A stretch of 64,000 bases of DNA from Hymenoscyphus infarciens (taxonomy: Eukaryota > Ascomycota > Leotiomycetes > Helotiales > Helotiaceae), in NCBI GenBank assembly GCA_001414345.1, contig LLCB01000166.1, positions 1 through 64,000 on the forward strand, written 5' to 3'. The notes below the pieces were generated by a model. The model searched no databases, was not told the origin of the DNA, and saw nothing but the letters and a program-made list of their open reading frames with translations. Positions 49,829 through 60,418 of this stretch are shown one piece after another. How positions within the stretch are numbered: the stretch's first letter is position 1; each line of letters opens with the position of its first letter. A program made the translations under genes and the position numbers.

Positions 49829-50430
49829 TTAGAGAATTTTTGAAACTTTCGGGCGTGGGACGCTCACTTCGTTATGAGAAGGTATTCAAAAGACTGGGAG
49901 TTATTGTATTAGCAAAGAGGTCTCTGAGAATCATTAGAACGAGCTTACGAGCCCCACCGCCACTAGTCTTCAAGTATTTGCAAAACTATTCCCTAGTAGA
50001 ATGACATCCGTAAGCTGCATGCATGCATCGAAGTGGCAAAAGATGATCACTGGGCAACGGCCTGTAAATTGAGTACAAGGATCTTTGACCGCCCTTTCGG
50101 CAACAAAGATTATGCAATGCAAAGGACCCAAAGGCCTCATCAACACGTTTAGGTGCGAAGTTGCATTCCTGAAAGGGAAAACGACGTGCATATGCGAAGA
50201 GTGACATTCCTGAAGAGGTAAAACGCAATACCGTGTGCTTTTGAAGCATCACGAGTCTCGTTGGATAGCATGCTACATCGTTTATACATCGTCATTACAC
50301 CACTCTCGACTTCATAAGAAACCAAGCTCCTATACTTATAAGAACAGCAACTTCAGACTTCTCAATATCCAGTTCAACTTCATCTTCCACTTCCACCTGA
50401 AATTACGAAACGCTCAAGGAATACTTCAAT
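49829..50430. promoter_or_regulatory. Shared divergent promoter, UstYa-like 1 / repeat precursor
   Basis: The two start codons are 602 bp apart, facing away. An imperfect direct repeat CATTCCTGAA(R)RGG-AAAACG lies at 50164-50183 and 50205-50225, 41 bp start to start. A TATA-like CTTATAAGAA is at 50335-50344, about 90 bp before the precursor ATG. The geometry suggests joint control of both genes. The direct repeat is a candidate activator site but untested. Confidence 0.5.
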
Positions 50431-51032
50431 ATGCATTTCTCCAAATTACTCTTGTTGCTTCCAGCACTTGCTGCCGCTGCTCCATTACTACAGGGAGCTG
50501 CTCAACCTCCAATTCTTGTAGCTCGGGCTGTGGATGAAGATTTGGCCAAGTCAGTACCCAGTTGGGAATCTCAATTGGCAAGAACTGACATCGAAACTTC
50601 AAGATATGGCCGCAGCACTGACGAAGACCTCGCCAAGTAAGTAGAATATATCTCCAAATTCCCTGCCTGTATCACCCGTTCTAATCCACACCAAGGTATG
50701 GCAAGCGCGCAACCGATGAGGACCTTGCAAAATACGGCAAACGTGCTACTGATGAAGATCTCGCCAAGTAAGTAGAATTATCTCCGATTTCCCTGACTTA
50801 ACAGCGCGTTCTAATAAACACCAAGATACGGCAAGCGTGCCACCGACGAGGATTTGGCCAAGTATGGCAAGCGTGCAACTGACGAAGACCTCGCCAAGTA
50901 CGGCAAGCGAGAAACCGATGAGGACCTTGCCAAGTATGGCAAGCGGGCAACTGATGAGGATTTAGTCAAGGTAGGACTCCCCTCCAACTCGCTCTCCACT
51001 GCAATCTGACTGAATCATAGTATGGCAAGTAA
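50431..51032 (+). CDS. Secreted KR-repeat RiPP precursor (KEP-type)
   Basis: Four exons, 50431-50636, 50696-50767, 50826-50970 and 51021-51032, give 435 nt and 144 aa. Introns are 59, 58 and 50 bp. Residues 1-17 form a clear signal peptide (LLLLLPALAAAA). A leader to about 61 already holds DEDLAK-like pieces. From Y70 the unit YGKRATDEDLAK is repeated six times and ends YGK. Kex2-type cleavage after the six KR sites (72-73, 84-85, 96-97, 108-109, 120-121, 132-133) would release four identical ATDEDLAKYGKR units, one starting E, and a last one with V for A. Codons differ between copies although the peptide does not. This matches Kex2-processed repeat precursors of dikaritin RiPPs, with UstYa-like genes as neighbours. 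Alternatives are an unmodified secreted peptide family or a signalling peptide. It lacks the usual alpha-pheromone W-C motif. The mature product is unknown. Confidence 0.85.
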
Positions 51033-51933
51033 ATGCTTCGGCAAAGCATGTTTTTTAGTTGCACGGAACTTCAAAAGCATAGAGAAGTAGAACAACGGAA
51101 AGTCCTGGACATTAGATAGCTGCAAATACAAACCGATTGGTGTTCTGTGATTTTTGGCATTCCTTTTCAAGATGTCAGTTTGGTATACTTATGTGCCGTT
51201 GTTGTGTATGATGTAAAGACCTAAAGAATAAGTAAAATGGTGGTTGTAAGTGAACAGTGTATACAAGGCCATAGCCAAAAGACTAATACTCAAAAAAAAA
51301 AACGATTGTATTTCGTTCGAAGTCCGTTGCTGGTTTAAGCTTTTCAGTCTAAGCGAAGGCGAGAATGTGAACTCCCCCAAAAACAAGGCGTAGTATCAAT
51401 TCACCGTAAAAGTATATTACCCCTGTTTAAAGTTGTAGGACTTTTTTAAATTTCTCATAAAGTGTTGTCACCAAAATGATGGTTTCACTTGTAACTGATT
51501 ACGTGGGATTGTCGCCAACTTGTCAATGTGGAGTCTTGATGACAGTTGACAACGTCGTGCAGTCCCGAACGGGAAAGTAAAATCAAGGATGACCGGAAAG
51601 AGGCCGGAGCACGTGTAAAACTCGACAACCCCTATCATATTAAGTGTTTCTCTGATTCGATACTGTATTGATTTCATTAGTGGATTACTCCGTATCTTTG
51701 ACGTTGAGGTTGTCTTGGACCTATTTTCCCGCTAAAGGGATCTACGATGGAGTACGGGGGTACCTCCGTATATAGCGGGCCGCGCCGCTCCACCCCCGCC
51801 CCGTACGGAGTGCCACCGGTCAACGTTCAACACCCATAAACGTCAAGCTCTCACTGCTTCTTTTTTCACTTACTACCCCATGAATAGATCGCTCGTTCCT
51901 CATTCCAGCTAGAACATCTCCACATCAACAAGC
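51033..51933. promoter_or_regulatory. Intergenic; 5' flank of the GNAT gene
   Basis: The first part is the 3' flank of the precursor. The last 250 bp hold three CTCCGTA/TACGGAG words (51686-51694, 51749-51770, 51801-51810) in GC-rich DNA, possibly promoter elements of the acetyltransferase gene. No gene is supported. Confidence 0.45.
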
Positions 51934-52557
51934 ATGGCGACCGATATCGCGGACGTCTTCTCCTCCTCTCGACTGAGGTACCGCGCCGTTGAAGACACTC
52001 CCGAAGACGAAGCTTTATTCCACGCCATCCAGTCCGACACAGCAGCGTATGCAGGCTCCGACACCGGTCTCCTCAAGCCAATGACGAAGAAAGAAAGCCT
52101 CGAGCACAAGAAATACGTCCAGGACAAGACTCTCCTCGGAGTTGTCATCTGTATGCCTCAACCCGAGGGACACGCTCCGCTACCGATCGGCTGCATCTAC
52201 CTCACGGAGACCAAACCCAGTCAGGCGCACCATCGAAATTCCTTCATCAGCATTGATATTCTTGCCTCGTATCGGCGGAAGGGGTATGGCGGGGAGGCGA
52301 TTGAGTGGGCCTTGGGCTGGGCTTTCAGGATTGCGGGATTACATCGTGTGGGGATTGAAGCCTTTTCCTACAATGAGGGGGCGAGGGAGCTATACGAGCG
52401 GCTAGGATTCACATATGAAGGCTGTAAGAGGGAGCTTTTGTGGTTCAACGGCGGCTGGCACGATTACCTCTCCTTTTCCATGTTGGAAGGCGAATGGAAG
52501 GCGAGGCAGGAGAGGAAAATAGAGCTGGCACTTGCGAAGGAAGAGAAGAAGGAATAG
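51934..52557 (+). CDS. GNAT-family N-acetyltransferase (RimJ/RimL-like)
   Basis: A single exon of 207 aa. The ATG at 51934 is the first in-frame ATG of the gene. The acetyl-CoA site is visible as RRKGYG at 114-119 after a beta-strand SFISIDILAS; the family's C-terminal N-x-x-A-x-x-x-Y-x-x-x-GF pattern is present (NEGARELYERLGF), then a charged Lys/Glu tail. These enzymes acetylate alpha-amino groups, small amines or antibiotics. There is no signal peptide, so it is likely cytosolic. It lies between the precursor and the second UstYa-like gene; it could tailor the peptide or be an unrelated neighbour. A secretory-pathway peptide would be out of reach of a cytosolic enzyme, which argues for the latter. 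Confidence 0.9.
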   Translation: MATDIADVFSSSRLRYRAVEDTPEDEALFHAIQSDTAAYAGSDTGLLKPMTKKESLEHKKYVQDKTLLGVVICMPQPEGHAPLPIGCIYLTETKPSQAHHRNSFISIDILASYRRKGYGGEAIEWALGWAFRIAGLHRVGIEAFSYNEGARELYERLGFTYEGCKRELLWFNGGWHDYLSFSMLEGEWKARQERKIELALAKEEKKE

Positions 52558-54056
52558 AGAGCACGATTACTGTTACGAATTTACGAATAGAGGATTGGAG
52601 CGGCAAATACCCGGAAAGCTACGATATGGATATGGTGAGTTTTCCTTATCTTGTTCAAAAGCTCGAGAGGGAATGAATTAAGCGGCAGTAAGGTGGGGTG
52701 GGGTCAATTGAAGCTTTCCAACGCATTCCAGGTTGTTTATTGAGCCTCTATTTTGGTGGAGTAGCGCTTATGCATAAGATGGTAATGTAACGCAACAGCG
52801 TTACACCCCGAGTTGATATGGCGCTCACAGGTGCATCTCTTGATAACAACAGTTCTCGACCACCCCGCGATCCTCGGTCAGCACTAGGTATCCAATCTTA
52901 CATGTACGCGTGACAAGTCGTGCACCATGTACAATGACCTTCCTCATCTCGTTAGCCTTACATCATGCCAAGGTAGCTGCATTGTTGTGCGAAGGAAGCT
53001 GGGTGCGGAGTAGCCAAATGCAATAGTGGCAAACAAAGATTACACAGATTAAGTAAATGCAGCCTCTTGGTGGGCATTACATATGGTAGTCATTAGGCCT
53101 CCTCTACACTCTGTCCTAGCGTAAATGACTCAACGCAAAAAAAGATACCCATCCAAAGACTTGTGGTATAGTAAACTAGTAGCCTGCGCATCTAGACTTA
53201 TTTTTATCTTATTTTTACGACTATTCTTTATCGAAAAATCTTCATCTCTAATATTCGTGAGGCCACCTATTTACTGCCACTTACAATGTCCATCGGAAAT
53301 GCATCTTCTAACGCCACTTCAAGGTGCCTCGCTAATGCAGTTGTCGATGGTACGATGCATGCAGCATAACTGTTTCGTTTATGCCCCGTCATTTTTCTAT
53401 GCAAGGACAAGGAAAAAAGCACATCTTATACCGAACTTGCGTGCACAACGGCAAATGTCATCAAGGCAAAATTGGTCTTACAGGCATACCCGTCTTGAAA
53501 GTAAGATTATAGTACACTCGCTGAAAGCTTCACCGAATTGATTACCACCGAGAAAAGTGATATGTCTACTGCAACAATGTGGCGAAGAAGAGTCCTTTGC
53601 GGGGGATGAATAGCCACGGCTTTATGCGCTTTGTAAGGAATTGGAATAGACAACACTGCACCAACAGGAATGGGACACGATTAGCCCCCTCTTTTTTCAT
53701 CAAAAATCAGAGTGTACAGTGTAGCCTGGTAGTGGAGTCAACAACTAAATGTCATCCATTCATGTCTGTAGGTGAGCAAGGGCGAAAGTTTTGTTGTGAG
53801 ATGTTGACGTCGATGTTTGAAAACAAATTATGAGAACAGGATCACGTCGGCCTTTAGCCCACAAAAAATGGAAGAGTAATATATGAGGCGCTGGGATTTT
53901 CTTGAGCAGTTGCTAAATCAAGATGCCCTTTCTAACTGGACAAGTTGGGGTGGATGTTCTTGCTCCTGATGATACTCATGTCAATCAGATTCCAATGAGC
54001 TCGGTCTGATTTCGCCATGGAAATTTTCAAACTGGGTAGGAAGTACTATTCTAAGA
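52558..54056. other. Intergenic, 1.5 kb, no gene supported
   Basis: Composition is normal. A 138-codon frame at 53125-53541 has no domain or signal and a random-looking composition. No element ends are seen. Confidence 0.5.
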
Positions 54057-55003
54057 TCAAATGTGGTGATTGTGATTGTGATCATGCCCGCTCGATGGCA
54101 TACTATGCTCCTCCATGAAGCCTCTGATAAATTCCTAATATTCAATTAATAAGTCTAGAATATGTAGAGAAAACCGAATGTCTCTTACCCGGCTGCGACA
54201 TTGATGTGACATCCCATACCCATTAATATGATAAAGGCCCCCAAGCTCGTCCGGTTCCTCCGCCGCCCATTCAACGGTCATATCTGCATTGCACTCCACA
54301 GTCTGACGAAGGTAATCAAAACAGTGTGTAATATGGTGCAATCGTTCTCGATCTTGCGCATCCAAGTGTTCTTCCCCGTTGACGAAGTCGCTTTTGTTGC
54401 TCAGTAACAGGCGGTATTCATTTCGAATCATCATGAGACAATGCGTTTGGTGTGTCCAACTGATGCCGTATTTATTGCGCTCATGATTGCCGCTTGGGAG
54501 GCCCGGAGGAAAATCTAATTGTGAGGGATTTTGGATGTATATCATGCCGTCTCCGTTAGGGAGCCAATTGGTCCAAGATTCGTCGTCTAGTTTTGGGAGG
54601 ATGACGGTAGGCTCCATTGGGACTGTCACATAATAATCAGTTTTGCGAATTCCAAATTTGTTTGTTCCGAGGAAGATGGGGAGAGAGATCAAGTAAAGAA
54701 AATTTACACGATAAAAATGTACATACTCGGAGTCTGAAAGAGTTCTTTCCTCGAAGTCTGTGTGTCCCTGAGAAAATACAAGCCAAAAATAAAGAGAAGG
54801 ATCGCTCCTGAAAGACCTGCGCAACATAAAACAAAGTAGCGGACAGCGAAACTCTGCTTCTTATTTTGTCGCAATGATTCATGAAGCAGATCCATTTCGC
54901 TCTGATCATCTACTGTGAGAGGTTGGTAAATCTTGAAAGACTCTTTGAAATTAGAGAAGGACCATTTTGGTCGTTGATAGAAGACCTTCTCGACAAAACT
55001 CAT
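54057..55003 (-). CDS. UstYa-like protein 2 (DUF3328)
   Basis: Three exons, 55003-54727, 54622-54189 and 54134-54057, give 789 nt and 262 aa. Introns are 104 bp (GTATGT...CAG) and 54 bp (GTAAGA...TAG). The ATG at 55003 follows CCCAAA; the frame upstream has no ATG. A basic cytosolic N-terminus precedes a membrane segment at about 54-77. The luminal part has DESWTNWL, then HQTHC (150-154) and HITHC (189-193), followed by LRQTVECNAD and the C-terminal HQCRS. The last exon adds 25 residues ending in a His/Asn-rich tail; reading into intron 2 would replace it. It is strongly divergent from UstYa-like 1 and so probably does a different step. Dikaritin loci often carry two such proteins working together. 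Confidence 0.88.
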
Positions 55004-55394
55004 TTTGGGTGAAGGAAAAAAGGTATAAAAAAGTGTAGTCAAGAAGAGGTTAAAAGAGGGAACTCTGGAAAAGATGTTGTGTCACTCGCTTACTACCCAC
55101 TCTTACACGTGCTTTACAAGGATGGAAAAAACTACCATTCGGCACTTCCTTCTTGATAACGACATCGACCTGGGCCCTTGGCCTCTTGGAGCACAGCGAG
55201 AAGGGAATGTACGATAGAGTCTTGATCAAGTGTGACAGATCGATCCCGAACCTTTAAGTTTGGTTACTTCCTATTTGATTGAGAGGTGGTTAGCCGTGTT
55301 TTTGTTCGAGAGGAAGTGAGACGAAATGTACAGGAGACTTGTAGGTTTTCGAAAGTTGAAAGAGTGTCTGCTGATTTTGTTTCCTGGCATCCAT
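55004..55394. promoter_or_regulatory. 5' flank of UstYa-like 2
   Basis: This is the intergenic region upstream of the minus-strand gene. The CATTCCTGAA repeat of the precursor promoter is not found here. No strong motif is recognised. Confidence 0.4.
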
Positions 55395-55660
55395 TCATTG
55401 AGTTGGGAAAGTCCCTATGTCAATATCATCTAAGCCTTCGTCACCAACATCCACTTCTTCATCTCCGTCTGGACTGTTCGTAGGCTTACCATCAGGCCCA
55501 ATGCATACAGGTGGAACTCCAGGCTAACGAGCGTGTGAGCATCACTTCATAGAAATATTTGAATGACGCAGAGCTGAAAGAGATTTTAACATACAGGAGG
55601 TAAGGTTGGATAATTCCTAGAGGGCCAAGTATAATTGGGATGACAACGATACCCAGTGGC
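55395..55660 (-). pseudogene. 3' remnant of an unidentified spliced gene
   Basis: Two minus-strand segments, 55660-55595 and 55523-55395, join in frame over a 71-bp GTATGT...TAG intron to give 64 codons and a stop. They read Pro-rich sequence (YPTLPPPGVPPVCIGPDGKP) and an Asp/Glu-rich tail. Further upstream (about 55,700-55,860) the same strand reads Pro/Thr-rich peptide with stops, in DNA already drifting to AT-rich. It looks like the C-terminal linker of a secreted protein whose 5' part has decayed. I do not recognise the family; a chitinase-type C-terminus is only a guess. Confidence 0.3.
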
Positions 55661-56260
55661 CTAAACCATATAGGCAAAATGATAAAATCGTCATAACTGT
55701 CTTTTGTTTTCGTAGCAAAGAAAGAGACTAAGAACCTATTATTAGTGCAAGGGTTTCCGAGGAGGTTGAGCCTATGTAGGTGGTAGTCTACGGTGGGATA
55801 ACGATAGGAGGTCTCGTTCCGCCGGGTGGAATTATAATAGATACTATAAAGACTCCGTCTGTTACTTATAGCAGCCCAGATAACGATGTTAAGAATACTT
55901 TTGTGAATAAGCTAGAGGAGTATTCAACTCTCCTCCGTTCTTCGTCCGACAAAGTAACGCGGAATATAGAAGCAACGGAATAAATACTACGAGTAATGTA
56001 TTAGTCGTAGCTTTCAAAGTGCGAGAAGGACTCCCGATTTACGATTTTATATATCCTATACACCTATGACTAACTGTTTCCTAAGTTTGCCTTAAGAACT
56101 TCTGTGACGGTTTCAGACCTATCACGTGACTCCTCACCGCCTGGCAGAATCCTGTATATTAGCATCGTTTAGAGCTGTCTTCGCTCTTTACCTTTAGTTT
56201 TCGCGTTAATAACTACGAATAGACTACTTCTCTACTCTACTCCTACCTTATTATTACATT
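55661..56260. other. Transition zone to the right AT-rich compartment
   Basis: Composition moves from normal to AT-rich. It holds the decayed 5' part of the gene remnant and a segment 56103-56258 that starts TGTGACGG and ends TTATTACA, perhaps an unrelated LTR fragment. No gene is supported. Confidence 0.4.
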
Positions 56261-56617
56261 TGTAATAGCATACCGTCCTATATAGCCGAGATTACATAGT
56301 ATATACTATATATATAAGGTTTTAGCTATTATTATTTTATATTATCTAATTTAGAAAGGTTACGTACGTCTATCCGGACTTTCAGACGTACTTCGTAGAG
56401 TTCAGGCTTTTGTATTAGCTAACGTATATCGTTATTCGGTTTTATACCTCTTTTATATCGTCTAAACCTCTTATATATAGTAGCCTACTCTCCTAGAGTT
56501 AGAAAAGGCTAGTTTAGCCTTTTCTTCTATATTAGTATCTAGTATCTATATACGTTATTCTACTAAACGCACTCTTATATATCTCTTCTATAGTTTTATA
56601 TATTTCGTACTATTATA
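56261..56617 (+). repeat. LTR, family 2 (357 bp), least mutated start
   Basis: It begins with the unmutated TGTAATAG and ends GTACTATTATA. It is similar over its length to 32244-32631 and, inverted, to 59359-59682. No target duplication is seen. Confidence 0.65.
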
Positions 56618-59358
56618 ACTTCTAAGTATTATTCTCTATTATCTTCTAATTTCTAATATAAATTCAGCTCGTCTAGTACTAAAGACTATAGCGAAGATAC
56701 TACTTAGTAATATATGTCTTTCTCTACGAGCTTAGTTATATTAATAGAGATCTCTTATATATTTCAGGTCGGACTAAGATAGCTATATATACTATTAACT
56801 AGCTCGCTTTCTATTTAGAACTTCCTTATTAATAAGAGTGAATTTAGATAATAGAGGAATAGAAAGCGGATTACTTCTCTAATAAAAGGTCTAGCTTATC
56901 TAATTCTTCAAGAATAAGGCCTAATAATAGACGCTAAAAAGCACGCTAAGAAAGAGAATACTATAGCTAAAATCGTTTATCGTCGAGAGCTTTCTATAGC
57001 TAGCTTATCTAAGAACTACTTCACGGATATAATTTTCGAGTAAATTCGAATAATCTCGATAGAGTTCAAGTATACGTAGAATAAGAAACTCGTATACGAT
57101 ATATCGTTTCTTATAAACTCTAGAGTAGTAATAGTCGAGTAGTATAATACTAAGAACCTTCGTACTATAATCCGAATATAGATATATATTCGCTAGTTTT
57201 ATAGTCGTTATAAATTAAAGAGGTATTATTAGTAAAGTTCTAGTCTCTATCGAATAAGGTATAATTAGACTAAAAACGGTTTTAAGCCTTCTTATAGTTA
57301 AATAGAATCTTTTTACTTTAGGAAAGCTTACTACTATTAATATAGTTAGTTATAAGTTAAGCTTCCCTAGTTTTAAAGAGCTGAGAAAAGCTAAAAAAAA
57401 AGGTTTTGAAAAGTCCGTGTCTTAAAAAAAGCCTCTCTAATACCTCTCTCTCTCTCTCTCTCTCTCCTTTATCTAGATTAAAGACTCTCTATCTTCTTCT
57501 TCTTCTTTTCTATAATCACCTCTATTTAGAGCATTATAGTAGTTCTCTTTAAGTATAGCTATTAAGTATTCTTTATAAGCCTCTTTATCTTTCTCTTTTA
57601 TCTTAACCTTTTTAAGTATCTTTTATATCTCTTATACTTAGAACTTTCTCTTCTTCTCCTTTTATCTATATAATAATTCTTAAGAGTAGATAGTGTTTTA
57701 ACTTATAATAAACTCTTAATATAAGAGGCTAAAATTAGTAAAGTATATTTTAAAAATAAGTTTAATATACTTTTTAATTTAATTAAAGTTATTTATAATT
57801 TCTTAGAGATTCGAGGTATTATTACTATCTAAAATAGTATTAAGAATAAGGTTCTTTTTATAATAAGTAAGTTTTAAAGCTATTATTATAATATAAGAGA
57901 AGAGATTTTAAGATATAGACTTTTTAAAACTTTTTTTTAGCTTTTTCTTATCTTTTAAAACTAAGGAAGCTTAACTTATAACTAACTATAATTTAGATAT
58001 TTATAGTCTTAGAATAGTAATATCTAAGGTTTATTTCTACTCTTTCCTTACTTATAGTAAGTACTAATACCTCGATTAGTAAAATACTATTATATCTATA
58101 AGAATTAATACTCTCGAAGAATAATTTAATAGATAAGCTATACTACTATACTACTACACTTTAATAACTCTTAGTTTAGTTAAAGTTTATAAGATAAGAG
58201 TGAATTACGTAAGAAGTAGAAGATAAAAAAGAATTAATTAACTTAAATAAAAAAACTAAGAAGCTATCTACTCTATATATATATATATAAGCTATAGCTA
58301 GCTTTCTAGTCTAAAACTAGTATAGTTCTAAGTCTAAAACTATAGATATAACTAATCTATTAGATAAGGTTAATCTATATACTCGGATAGTATTTAGTCT
58401 ATTAAATAGTATTAATCTATATTAGATATTATTTAGTTTATTAAATAGTATTAATCTATATTAGGTATTATTTAGTCTAAGCTAGATATTATTAATCTAG
58501 TAATATTATACTATACTAGTATAATTTAATACTAGTATAAGTGCTTATTATATACTAATATACTCTCTTAATAAGTACTTCTATTTAACTTATTTTAATA
58601 TATTAGTTAAGAGTATTAATCTTAAGTTTTCGCGCGTTAGTATATAACTTATTATTCTAATTATATAAGAAATTATTAGAATTTTATTTTATTAAGTGCT
58701 TTAGTAAAGCTATCTATCTTTTAATTTATTAATTTTATATATATTAGATTTATAGTTCTTTTAACTAATAAGTCTCTTATATAGTAGTATTTAAAAGTTA
58801 TATACTTTATTTTTTTATAATATATTAAGTTATAGCTTAATTATAGAGCTTTTTTATTATTAGTATATAAACTAAATCTCTTTTATTTATAAAAACCTAG
58901 TTCTTTAATTAAAGCTATTATATAAATAGATTATTTTAAAGCTATATATATAGTTATATTTAGCTTTAGTTATAGATTAAGATATAATACTTTATAGCTT
59001 AGAATACTATATAATTAGTCTTCTAGCTAAGTAGAAAATATATCTAGTAGTTAATTTAGTACTATTAATATTACAAATATAATTAGAGTTATAAAACTTA
59101 CTTATAAAATAGTATTATACGGAAATAAAGTTATATAACACTCTATTTACTCTATATATATAGTAGAGTTTTCGAATATAAGGCTTTTTAAAGTGTTTTC
59201 AACTTAAAAATACGTTATAGTTATAAGCTCGGTTTATATATATAGTATATTAAATTTATACTTATAGTATACTCTATAATATCTTTAACTTCTACTTATA
59301 TATTTAACGTTACTATGTATTTAGAACGCTCTCTGCTATTAGTTAGTATAATTAATTA

Positions 59359-59682
59359 TATAATAGTATAAAATATATACTACTATAGAAGAGGTATATA
59401 AGAGTACGTTTAGAAGAATAATATACGTAGATACTAAGCTCTAATATAGAAGAAAGAGCTAAACTAGCCTTTTCTAACTCTAGGAGAGTAGGCTACTATA
59501 TATAAAAGGTTTAGATAATATAAAAGAGTCTAAAACTAAATAATAACATATATTAGCTAATATAAAAGCCTGAATATATATAACCTTTCTAAAACAGATA
59601 ATATAAAACAATAACTACTAAAACCTTATATATAGCAGATACTTCTAGTTATTTAGAATAGCCTAGGTAATAGACTATTATA
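59359..59682 (-). repeat. LTR, family 2 (324 bp), inverted
   Basis: The plus strand starts TATAATAG and ends CTATTATA. The interior is the reverse complement of the copies at 32244 and 56261, including TTAGCTAATATAAAAGCC. It faces the copy at 56261-56617 rather than forming a direct pair with it. Confidence 0.6.
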
Positions 59683-60418
59683 AATCCTTCGATACTTACG
59701 TTCGACGTGTATTTAGAAGCCTAGCTACGTATAAAGCTAGTATATCTTAATTTAGTAGCTTACTCTCTCGAAGAGCTTATATAAAGCCTAGCTACGAAGC
59801 TAGCTACTACTACTCTTAGAGGTGTTATAAACTAGAAGCTACGCTAGCTTACTCTAAGAGATACTCGAAGATATATTCGAATTCAAAAGCCTAGTATACT
59901 ACGAAGCTAGTATATATATATAACGCTAACTATAAGCTACTATTTCTTACGAACGCTACTCGCTATCTTTATTAAAGCTAGAGCTAATAATATACTAGAG
60001 TATAAGAGAGGAAGTTAGATAGAATCTAGGAGTAAGAACTTACTCTTAGATCGCTATTTAGAAGTTTAAAGTAATCTATATAGCTTTGTAGAATTATCTA
60101 GAGTAGGAATAGAGAGCGATATAGTTAAGAGATTCTTTTATAATCTAGCCGTTGTTTATAAGCCTAGGAAGTTGTCTCTTCTAGACCTAAGAAGTATATT
60201 ACGTAGAAATAGAGTTATATAATACTCTATTTCCTCTATATAGATAGTAGAGTTTTCACCTCTAAGTATAAGGCTTCTTAGAGCGTTTTTAATCTAAAAA
60301 TACGTTATAAATAGTAGCTAGATATAACTTTTATTATATATATAATATAATAGTAAAGAGTTGTTTTTAGATATCTTAATATATACTTAGCTATTATAAA
60401 GTACGCTTTAAAAGAGTT

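Noticed and set aside
53125..53541. 138-codon intergenic frame on the plus strand
   Set aside because: It has no domain, signal peptide or intron evidence, and a random-looking Ser/Arg/Leu mixture. It could be lineage-specific but cannot be supported.
55780..55983. 67-codon frame on the plus strand
   Set aside because: It lies in DNA drifting to AT-rich. The opposite strand gives a better, Pro/Thr-rich reading linked to the gene remnant.
56103..56258. TG...CA segment resembling a short LTR (TGTGACGG to TTATTACA)
   Set aside because: No second copy or target duplication is seen in the window, so the TG/CA ends may be chance.
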